From NCBI RefSeq assembly GCF_050433565.1, contig NZ_JBNPWZ010000006.1, positions 124,001-188,000 on the forward strand: a stretch of 64,000 bases of DNA. Direction: 5' to 3'. This DNA comes from Ornithinibacillus bavariensis (lineage in GTDB: Bacteria > Bacillota > Bacilli > Bacillales > Amphibacillaceae). Position numbers and translations under genes: made by a program. A model generated the notes under the pieces. That model searched no databases. It saw only the letters and a program-made list of their open reading frames with translations, and was not told the DNA's origin. Shown in pieces: positions 16,689 through 24,022 of this stretch (position 1 is its first letter; each line of letters opens with the position of its first letter).

Positions 16689-19600
16689 TTATTCTGCATT
16701 TGACTTCACAAAACGTCTTTGTAGTACTAATAGTACCAGCCCCAAAATTACTACCCCAAAACCTATAACTAGCATATTATATGTGTTGGTTGCAGTTTTA
16801 GGCAAGAGACTATCGCTTTTATCCTTGATCAAACCAGCTTGAGCTTCCAATAAGTTAGCGTATGCTTCATCAATTTCAACCTGTGTTGCTTTAGGATTCG
16901 CTAAAACATCCTTAGCCTTCTTTAATGCTTTTTGATACAGCTTCCAGCTTAATTTGGTATAATCTGCTGCATTAAAGTTTTTCTCCTGCTTTATTTGGGA
17001 TTCTAGTGATTCTTTATCAACAGTCAGGCTTTCACGAGCCTGCTTTAACTGATTGAGAGCTTCATTAATCTCAGCTTGTGTTGCCTTTGGATTATTTAAT
17101 ACGTTGATAGCATTTGCTAATGCCCTCTGATAAACAGCCCAGCTGGCCTTTGAATAGTGATTTTCTACTAATTCTTTTGAAATTGCTTCTTCCTTCATCA
17201 AATCAGCCTTGTATACTAATTCTTGATAAGCCTCAGCTAAATCAGCCTTCGCTTGTTCAACCTCTGCCTGAGTTGCTTCAGGATCAGCAATAACGTTTTT
17301 AGCATGATTAGAAGCCTCTACAAACCGAGTCCAGGATTCTTCTGTATATGCTGCTTTTTCGTGCTTTTCCTTGTAGATCTTATCTGCTATTGCTATTAAT
17401 TCATCTTTATCAACAACGATAAATGTATGTTGTTTTGTTACATCTGATCGCCCATCCTCAGAAACAGTTACTTCAACCACATATTCACCTGGAGCAAGCC
17501 TATCACGAACCTGATATGTCCAAGTTCCAGCAGGCTGTATATCAATATCAGCTAATTTTACAACAACGTTACCCTCGGAATCTAAGATTGTAATTGTTGC
17601 TCGATCGGCTCCTGGATCTACAGTACCTTTAATTGCTGGGGTTGTATCATTTGTAATATTTTTCGGCAAGTTAATTTGTACGGATTTCCCGAAAAGATCA
17701 CCAGCTTGGAACATGAAATCTTCCACAGCTGTTCCATTTTCCTCCTTACCGACAAGGCTTGAATCCCCTGTTTTGGTATACTCTACTTTAACATTAGCAT
17801 CACTTGATAGTAGCGCTTCATTCGGAAGAGTCAGCTTTACCTTATTTGTATCACCGTTATGATCGGAATCAATTAATTCCGAAGTAATGACATTTACCTT
17901 TTCACCATTGATAAATACTGAAAATCTGTGCTTATTGCCTGATTCATCACCAGTAAATGTTACATTTTTATCAAATTCTAATATAATCTCATTGGTACCA
18001 TGCTCAAAGGTAGCATTTTTAGCTATTGGAGGGTGCTTTTCAAGCAAATCCCTTTTTGCCTCAAGCTCTGCAAATGCCCGATCTACCTCTTCCTGGGATA
18101 TGCTTGGATTATTTAAAGTCTCATATGCACGATTACGTGCAGCTTCAAATTCTTCCCATCCGGCACGATAATCGTCTGCCTTAAAATTATTTACCTCATC
18201 ATATTCTGTTTGAAGTTCTGTTTTATTTATAACTGTGAACGTTGCAGACTTTGTTACGCTTCTGCTATTTTCTGTATCTATTGCTGTTACTTCAAATGTA
18301 TAACTACCAGGTAGAAGTTCATTGCTGACAGGAATCGTATACGTCCATGTACCCCCTGAATTCATTGTCGCCTCTACATTCGTTAGAACAGGATTATTTT
18401 GCTGATCGTATATAGTTATCCTAATTTGATCTGCTTCTATATGAGAAGTTCCTGTTAAAACTGGAGTTCTAACATCCGTATTACCTGTTATAGTTTGAAT
18501 CTGAAGTGCAGAACCATATTCATCTGTTGCTATAACTGTAAAGTCTTCATCAGGAGAACCATTTTCTTCATCTCCATAGAGGTTCGGATTTGCCGTATTC
18601 TTTTTATAGATGACAGTAATATTTTCAGCATCACTGTTTAACGGTTGATCAATGGTTAATGTAACTTTGTCACGATTAGCTATAGCTGATGTAACTTGGT
18701 GTTCTTCACCATTAATCAGTATAGTAAACCCTTCTGCTGGATTAGCGGTATTCGTAAGTACCACATTCTTATTAAAGTCGATCGTGATTTCTTTTCCGCC
18801 ATGTTCAAATATTGCAGGTACTGTTTCAATTGGTGAGTGTCTTTCTAATGCAGCTTTTGCCGCTTTAAGATCTGCCAGTGCTGCATCAACTGCCGCTTGA
18901 TCAGGATTCAATCCATCACTAGTATCAGCAATATTTTTAAGTAATTCCTTTGCTGCTTGTAACGCGGAAGCAAACCCCATGTTTCCCTCTGCGCTGTCTT
19001 CCCAGCCGGCTTGATAATCATTCTGGTTTAGTTCACTTACTACATCAACATATGCCTCTAATTCAGCTTTATTTACAAAATTGAAGGTAGATGTTATAGC
19101 TGGATTCGTTTCTAGGTCTGCATTTGTCGCAGTTACACTAATTTCATATACACCTGGCACTATTAATTCATCTATTCCATTTAACAACCAACCCGAGTCT
19201 GTAACGATAGCGTTCCCCATATATACGTAGCCATTTGGACCAGTTACGGTAACACTTACGGTTGATCCATCTAATACATTACCCGAAATTGCAGGAGAAG
19301 AACCATAGATGAGTTCACCCTCATGAGGTATGTTAATAGTTAAGGATCTTTCCAGTTCATTGTCCATTAGAATTGGAACTGTTACTTCGTTACTAGGTTC
19401 CCCAACACCATTTGTCAGTGTAATGTTTACATGTCGATCCCCTAGTAGCTTCGTAGTTTCATATGTTACAAGATGACCAATTTGTTCAGCTATGCTTGCA
19501 ACCACTTTCCCACTTAGAATACGAATATTATCTATACTTAATGTCGCCCCATGTGTTGTACCATCTGTTCGATTAAATGATCCAGCAACAAAACGGAAAC

Positions 19601-20699
19601 GATATGTTCCATCTTTCGGAATTACCCCAGTATTTGTAGTCCAGGATTGTGCGGACCCTCTTCCATAAAGTATCTCCGTATGCTCCTGCGTTGCTTCATT
19701 TACTAAAAATCCATATACTTCGTAATCATCGCCACCATCATTCGCTTTCCAGTCAAAGCCTAGTTGATCGCCTGCATTTGCCTCAAATGGATCACTGATT
19801 GCTTCAATACCAAAGGAAGAGGCAATTTTACCATCTAGTACATTATAATCACCAGATTTAAGTCTAGCATTTAGGAAGCCGATTTCCAGAGCCTGACTTG
19901 AGGAAGACTTGTCCACATACACGTTACTCACATATTTTTCAAGGGTTCCAAAAACTGCCTCATAGCCTTCAACATATTGATAATCCTTAGATATAGCTTG
20001 TTGGTTATAATCTACATTTGTCACATAAGTGTACGAACCACCTGGACCTGTAACTGTGTAGGTGCCGTCCCCATTGCTTATCACACTATCATAACGACGG
20101 CTTTGTGTTTTGGTTGCTAAATCCCCTAACCAAATTTGCTCAATGGCGGTTCCATTTGGACCATTACTAGAATTATTAATAGTCCAGTTTGGAACTGGAA
20201 TAAACTCCCCAACTGATCCTTCTTCAAAATTACCATTAGGAATTGGAATGGTTGAGAAGTCAATTTGAAGTGACGTACCATCCCCATTTAAAGAATCGTT
20301 CACTTTCGCAATGTCCTCACCCGGATCATCATAGTCACCATCTCCGTTGGAATCCATATAAATGGTGCCATTAATGATCGCAATCTTTTGTCCGCCTTCT
20401 AATGTATACTCTCCATCTGGAAGCTTGAGTTTTTCAGATGAGTCACTTCCTTCGGCAATATCAAACCGGATGTTCCCACCTGAAAACACCTCATTGACTT
20501 CTGCAGCAACCTTAAGATCAGGGGCTACGTTAACTGATACCGCTATCTCATTAGGAACGTTATCATTATAGTCAATCCCTTCAGTATTAGTGCCGATATT
20601 TGCTGCAAATACAGGTCCTAACCCAATTCCCGGCGTTATGGACCCAAACAATAAAAGAACTGTAAAAAACATTGAAATTTTAGCTTGGTGCTTTTTCAA
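16689..20699 (-). CDS. LPKTA-anchored modular cell-surface protein (adhesin-like)
   Basis: A 1336-residue wall protein. A Sec signal peptide (1-33, cleavage after VFA) is followed by a unique N-terminal region of about 400 residues with a jelly-roll-like end (LSIDNIRI). A repeated unit follows twice: Ig-like (PAISGNVLDGSTVSV, later TPAIKGTVDPGADRATI), FIVAR helical repeat (YQAGWEDSAEG, YRAGWEEFEAARNRA) and SwmB-like strand domain (EITIDFNKNVVL, EIILEFDKNVTF). A further Ig-like module leads into at least three more FIVAR-like repeats (about 1090-1280). The C-terminus has LPKTA (about 1298), one TM and RRFVKSNAE. LPXTA-type signals fit class D sortases, and one is encoded next upstream. Ligand unknown. 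Confidence 0.9.
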   Translation of the reverse strand: MKKHQAKISMFFTVLLLFGSITPGIGLGPVFAANIGTNTEGIDYNDNVPNEIAVSVNVAPDLKVAAEVNEVFSGGNIRFDIAEGSDSSEKLKLPDGEYTLEGGQKIAIINGTIYMDSNGDGDYDDPGEDIAKVNDSLNGDGTSLQIDFSTIPIPNGNFEEGSVGEFIPVPNWTINNSSNGPNGTAIEQIWLGDLATKTQSRRYDSVISNGDGTYTVTGPGGSYTYVTNVDYNQQAISKDYQYVEGYEAVFGTLEKYVSNVYVDKSSSSQALEIGFLNARLKSGDYNVLDGKIASSFGIEAISDPFEANAGDQLGFDWKANDGGDDYEVYGFLVNEATQEHTEILYGRGSAQSWTTNTGVIPKDGTYRFRFVAGSFNRTDGTTHGATLSIDNIRILSGKVVASIAEQIGHLVTYETTKLLGDRHVNITLTNGVGEPSNEVTVPILMDNELERSLTINIPHEGELIYGSSPAISGNVLDGSTVSVTVTGPNGYVYMGNAIVTDSGWLLNGIDELIVPGVYEISVTATNADLETNPAITSTFNFVNKAELEAYVDVVSELNQNDYQAGWEDSAEGNMGFASALQAAKELLKNIADTSDGLNPDQAAVDAALADLKAAKAALERHSPIETVPAIFEHGGKEITIDFNKNVVLTNTANPAEGFTILINGEEHQVTSAIANRDKVTLTIDQPLNSDAENITVIYKKNTANPNLYGDEENGSPDEDFTVIATDEYGSALQIQTITGNTDVRTPVLTGTSHIEADQIRITIYDQQNNPVLTNVEATMNSGGTWTYTIPVSNELLPGSYTFEVTAIDTENSRSVTKSATFTVINKTELQTEYDEVNNFKADDYRAGWEEFEAARNRAYETLNNPSISQEEVDRAFAELEAKRDLLEKHPPIAKNATFEHGTNEIILEFDKNVTFTGDESGNKHRFSVFINGEKVNVITSELIDSDHNGDTNKVKLTLPNEALLSSDANVKVEYTKTGDSSLVGKEENGTAVEDFMFQAGDLFGKSVQINLPKNITNDTTPAIKGTVDPGADRATITILDSEGNVVVKLADIDIQPAGTWTYQVRDRLAPGEYVVEVTVSEDGRSDVTKQHTFIVVDKDELIAIADKIYKEKHEKAAYTEESWTRFVEASNHAKNVIADPEATQAEVEQAKADLAEAYQELVYKADLMKEEAISKELVENHYSKASWAVYQRALANAINVLNNPKATQAEINEALNQLKQARESLTVDKESLESQIKQEKNFNAADYTKLSWKLYQKALKKAKDVLANPKATQVEIDEAYANLLEAQAGLIKDKSDSLLPKTATNTYNMLVIGFGVVILGLVLLVLQRRFVKSNAE

Positions 20700-21055
20700 C
20701 CTTGATATCTCCTCTCATCTTCTATAGCCTTTTATCTATAAAAATCAGGAACCTTAAAGTCCGTACAATATTCTAGATGCTACTATTCCGATGCTAGCTT
20801 ATCAAAAAAGGCTATACAAAAAATATACAAAATCCGACACCAGGTACTATTGTTCTCGTTACTTTGAATAATCATTGAAAAACTTGGATAAAAAAATATA
20901 TTTAGTCATAAAATTGAGGAATTAGCCGTTGTAATCGAGGAACGGATATGGTGGGATAGGTTACAGATACTTCAGAAGATGTAAGATATTTGTTATACAT
21001 AGTCTTAGTTAAAAAGCCTATTTGTTATCATTACGACATTGCGATGTACAAACAA
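20700..21055. promoter_or_regulatory. Upstream region of the surface protein gene
   Basis: AT-rich. I looked for a cyclic-di-GMP riboswitch in front of the adhesin and see none of its conserved core. AAAAAAGGCTATACAAA at about 20806-20822 and TATAGCCTTTTAT at about 20724-20736 are partly complementary and could form a long-range structure. No clear promoter can be chosen. Confidence 0.35.
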
Positions 21056-21093
21056 AAAAGGCCTATTGTTTCACATAGAACAACGGACCTTTA
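21056..21093 (-). terminator. Terminator of the sortase gene
   Basis: Minus-strand AAAGGTCCGTTGTT and AACAATAGGCCTTT form a stem with two internal mismatches, followed by TTTTTTG, 37 bases after the sortase stop. The surface protein must therefore be transcribed mainly from its own promoter. Confidence 0.75.
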
Positions 21094-21129
21094 AATTAAG
21101 TCTTGTCTAATAAAATTTAATACAATACT

Positions 21130-21714
21130 TTATTTTACCCTTTTTGCAGTATAAATAAATCGTTCTGGTGCATCCCCTAAATATCCGAAGGGATAACATG
21201 TCGTTACTGTTAGAATTTCTTCCGGAGCGGTAGATTTGATGACGGTTCGATCATCCGCGTCTACAATTTTAGTGTCTACAATCTCATACGTGAACTCGCC
21301 ATATTGTACCTTCACAACAAAATGGTCGCCAATTTCGAGTTCATCAAACTTTTTAAATACAGTATCTCGATGACCAGACAATACGATTTGATCACCTTGA
21401 GTAGGAAGAGCGGTACCTATATAATGTCCGACCCCTTTTCTTAATTCTTCATCATTCGTACCCTCAACAATTGGTAGCTTCTCATCTATCTTAGGAACCT
21501 CCAACACCCCAATGGTATCTCCTTTATCAAAGCTTGGAATAATAATCTCCGTTCCTTCCGGATTAGTGCCTGCTAATATTTCTTCAGCTTCAGCCAACGT
21601 TTCATCTGTGTATTTCTTTGATTCCCAAATCTGATAGATGGCGTAACCTGACAACAAAACACCCGCTATTATTAAGGCTATCGAAAAGAAATGAATTAAT
21701 TTTTTAAATCGCAT
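21130..21714 (-). CDS. Class D sortase
   Basis: A membrane-anchored transpeptidase of about 194 residues. An N-terminal hydrophobic anchor is followed by the sortase fold with catalytic His in VLSGHRDTVF, Cys in TVTTCYPFG and Arg in ERFIYTAKR. The TxTC-Y-P-F-G and GHR-D signatures and the small size indicate class D. ATG 21714 begins MRFKKLIHFF, a plausible anchor start; ATG 21735 would add seven residues but lacks a ribosome site. It should link proteins with LPXTA-type signals to peptidoglycan precursors, and the LPKTA protein at 16689 is the evident substrate. Class D sortases in Bacillus anthracis (SrtC) use LPNTA during sporulation, which supports the pairing by analogy. Confidence 0.9.
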   Translation of the reverse strand: MRFKKLIHFFSIALIIAGVLLSGYAIYQIWESKKYTDETLAEAEEILAGTNPEGTEIIIPSFDKGDTIGVLEVPKIDEKLPIVEGTNDEELRKGVGHYIGTALPTQGDQIVLSGHRDTVFKKFDELEIGDHFVVKVQYGEFTYEIVDTKIVDADDRTVIKSTAPEEILTVTTCYPFGYLGDAPERFIYTAKRVK

Positions 21715-21808
21715 CGTCACACAACCTACTTTCATGCAACATTGTTATTGTCTATATAGTGTTATATAATTCTATCATTTTAGACTATACATAAACTATA
21801 TAAAATAT

Positions 21809-22639
21809 CTATTCAAGTGAAAAATAATATCCAACATAGTTAAATTTATTTTTGAACCCTATATTCTCCGCAACTGCAACGGAGGGCTTATTCATTTCCA
21901 TACAATCCCAATACGGAACCAAATGATTCTCGAAACAATCTTTTACAAAACTGTAAGCTACCGTTTGAGCTAATTTTTTCCCTTGATGAGCCTCTAATGT
22001 TTCAATATCTATGCAATGTTCATTTCCTGCCACAAAGCCTGAAAAACAAACACTAACAATCTCATTGTTATAAAGGATACAATAACCAATGCCATTTCTA
22101 AGGAAGATCTCTGGTGAGGACCAATACGCTAAAACTTTTGATTGTAAAAATTCTATGTTGTTTATCGTGTTATTCTTATTTTCAAAGAGTGTATTGCAGA
22201 TTCTAATGACCCTATATCCTTCTTCAATTGCTGGCACAGAATTACTTTTAAAATTGCCCTTTCGCATAGTATAAACCCTCTGAATCCAGCTCTCTATTTT
22301 GCGATGTTCAAAAACGCTCTCAATAACCTTATTCCATTTTTCATGATTACCAACTACTTCAAACCATTTTAGTTGGACTTTTCTTGCTTCTGGTTTGATT
22401 ACATTGTCAATATAATGATTTATTTCATTATTAAATGCATCGTTTTTCTCACTTCCAAAAAGGATAAAGCCATCATTATTTCCTAACCAAATAAGCCCGG
22501 ATGTAGGGTTCTTACTATCATTTACAAAGATACGGCCCGGATTAATATTTTCAACAATTGCTTTTGCTTCTAAATGCCCTTGTTCATTTAACAGCTTTCT
22601 ACACTTACCGAAATCAGTTTTATCTAATTCTACAATCAT
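21809..22639 (-). CDS. GNAT acetyltransferase-family protein
   Basis: A 276-residue protein with the layout of the 'GNAT_acetyltran' family of Firmicutes. A variable N-terminal half is followed by an acetyl-CoA-binding half with YCILYNNEIVSVCFSGFVAG, the IDIETLEAHQGKKLAQTVA segment (RxxG/A-like pyrophosphate loop) and the closing NKPSVAVAENIGF. Substrate unknown. ATG 22639 has AGGTG at good spacing; a TTG at 22681 has no such site. It is not clearly in an operon. Confidence 0.8.
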   Translation of the reverse strand: MIVELDKTDFGKCRKLLNEQGHLEAKAIVENINPGRIFVNDSKNPTSGLIWLGNNDGFILFGSEKNDAFNNEINHYIDNVIKPEARKVQLKWFEVVGNHEKWNKVIESVFEHRKIESWIQRVYTMRKGNFKSNSVPAIEEGYRVIRICNTLFENKNNTINNIEFLQSKVLAYWSSPEIFLRNGIGYCILYNNEIVSVCFSGFVAGNEHCIDIETLEAHQGKKLAQTVAYSFVKDCFENHLVPYWDCMEMNKPSVAVAENIGFKNKFNYVGYYFSLE

Positions 22640-22821
22640 AATATAGCACCTGTTATCTCTCTCAAAAATTTCTTCGTTCAATATCCAACCATATTATCAT
22701 AAATTTTCCAAAAACTCATCGTTTTATTGTGTTGTTAATCCATTTTCTACTCATTAATGGGATTAGCAATTGAAGAAGTAAACAATAGTATGTTACTAAA
22801 AAAAGGGTATTCGGATTCTAG

Positions 22822-22980
22822 TGTGGAACAAATAAATCCTATGATTTCTTATATGATAAATGGCTAAAGGAGAACAACTATCACACGCTTGGATACGATA
22901 TCGAACTATAGGATGAACGTTACAAACCTAAAGATACAAAAAATGAAATTGAGATGTATGTTACTGTGAAGCATACTTAA
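22822..22980 (+). pseudogene. GyrI/AraC-type effector-binding domain gene remnant
   Basis: Reading from 22822 gives NKSYDFLYDKWLKENNYHTL, then GYDIEL, an in-frame TAG at 22909-22911, then DERYKPKDTKNEIEMYVTVK and HT before the natural TAA. The pattern YDIELYDERYK...EMYVTVK is the C-terminal end of GyrI-like (AraC_E_bind/Cass2) ligand-binding domains, with TAG where TAY (Tyr) is expected. The upstream frame closes at 22819-22821. A different frame at 22757-22864 may hold a piece of the same gene. Only about 53 codons remain, so the gene is dead. Confidence 0.72.
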
Positions 22981-22990
22981 TTTATTTAAG

Positions 22991-23032
22991 GAGGCAGTGG
23001 AAGAAACCAATTCCAATTGCCTCTTTCTTTTT
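22991..23032 (+). terminator. Terminator of the decayed gene
   Basis: GAGGCA...TGCCTC with inner GGAA/TTCC pairing, followed by TTTCTTTTT. It survives immediately after the pseudogene stop. Confidence 0.75.
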
Positions 23033-23187
23033 AAGGAGAAAGCTAGCATCTTTTTCCGAACCCAGGAACCCCGCTTCATTGGCTCGGAATTGCGGTTATT
23101 ACGTAGCAATTTCATTAACTAGTTTGGTAGATATTTGTTTTATTAGCAAAAGGTGGTAGGTAGGTTACTATGATATGCATTACGTTT

Positions 23188-23711
23188 GTCATTAAGGTGA
23201 TTCTATTACGCTGGTGGCCGGGTTTTTCGTTATCTTAGTCTATTAGAGCGGTTCTATTAGACTGTGTTCCGGGTTTTTCGTTATCTTTGTCTATTAGAAC
23301 GGTTCTATTGGACTGAGTTCTGCGTTTTTCGTTATCTTAGTCTATTAGAACGGGTCTATTAGACAGTGTTCCGTGTTTTTCATTATCTTTGTCTATTAGA
23401 ACGGTTCTATTGGACTGAGTTCCGCGTTTTTCGTTAACTTAGTCTATTAGAGCGGGTCTATTAGACAGTGTTCCGTGTTTTTCATTATCTTTGTCTATTA
23501 GAACGGTTCTATTGGACTGTGTTCTGCGTTTTTCGTTATCTTAGTCCATTAGAACGGTTCTATTAGACTGAGTTCCGCGTTTTTCGTTAACAGAGTCTAT
23601 TAGGACTGTTCTATTAGACTGAGTTCCACGTTTTTCGTTATCTTTGTCTATTAGAACGGTTCTATTGGACTGAGTTCTGCGTTTTTCGTTATCTTTGTCT
23701 ATTAGAGCGGT
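23188..23711. repeat. 51-bp tandem repeat array, about ten units
   Basis: Units begin with GTCTATTAGA at 23238, 23289, 23340, 23391, 23442, 23493, 23544 (variant GTCCATTAGA), 23595 and 23646, exactly 51 bases apart. A degenerate leading unit starts at 23188 and a truncated one at 23697. Each unit holds the near-palindrome GTCTATTAGAAC-G-GTTCTATTAGAC, which is also a direct repeat of TCTATTAGA, then a TTCCGCGTTTTTCGTTATCTT spacer. Units 2+3 and 4+5 form a 102-bp dimer repeat: the even units carry ATTGGACTGAG and the odd ones GGGTCTATTAGACAG. One minus-strand frame is open in some units but stops in those ending CTTA, so it is not coding. Confidence 0.9.
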
Positions 23712-23737
23712 ATTTCCACACTATTTTCCGATTACCC

Positions 23738-23774
23738 AAAAAAAGCTGATTTCCGTTACAGGAAGTCAGCTTTT
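23738..23774 (-). terminator. Terminator of the copper operon
   Basis: Minus-strand AAAAGCTGACTTCC and GGAAATCAGCTTTT form a stem with one mismatch and a T-run, 12 bases after the copZ stop. Confidence 0.88.
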
Positions 23775-23785
23775 GATTCATATAT

Positions 23786-23992
23786 TTAATTTTCAACATC
23801 ATAGCCTTGCTCTTCGATAGCGTCTTTCATGGTATCAACATTTACCTTTGATTCATCAAAAGTAATATCTACTTTACCAGCTTCTAAACTTACTTCTGCT
23901 TTTGATACGCCATCTAATTTTTTTAATGCACCTTCTACTGACATTTTACAATGACCACAGGTCATACCTCGTACATTTAACGTTTTCTCCAT
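23786..23992 (-). CDS. copZ: Copper chaperone CopZ
   Basis: A 68-residue heavy-metal-associated domain protein with the Cu(I)-binding MTCGHC motif (residues 10-15) and the ferredoxin-like pattern ending EEQGYDVEN. It carries cytosolic Cu(I) to the N-terminal domains of CopA. It is the last gene of csoR-copA-copZ, 30 bases after copA, with a good ribosome site (aaaggagg). A paralogue lies at 28786. Confidence 0.95.
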   Translation of the reverse strand: MEKTLNVRGMTCGHCKMSVEGALKKLDGVSKAEVSLEAGKVDITFDESKVNVDTMKDAIEEQGYDVEN

Positions 23993-24022
23993 TTTCTTTT
24001 CACCTCCTTTAAAAGGGTCTGA

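Noticed and set aside
20700..21055. c-di-GMP riboswitch before the adhesin
   Set aside because: Looked for because of the adjacent GGDEF-EAL gene; the conserved GEMM core is not present on the relevant strand.
22906..23115. 69-codon minus-strand ORF
   Set aside because: Covers the pseudogene end and its terminator on the opposite strand; no protein-family features and no ribosome site.
23188..23711. CRISPR array
   Set aside because: Units are contiguous 51-mers with similar content throughout. There are no unique spacers alternating with a constant repeat and no cas genes.
23188..23711. Coding tandem-repeat protein on the minus strand
   Set aside because: The frame KDNEKRGTQSNRTVLID is open in some units, but the CTTA variants give TAA stops in others, and no start or ribosome site exists.
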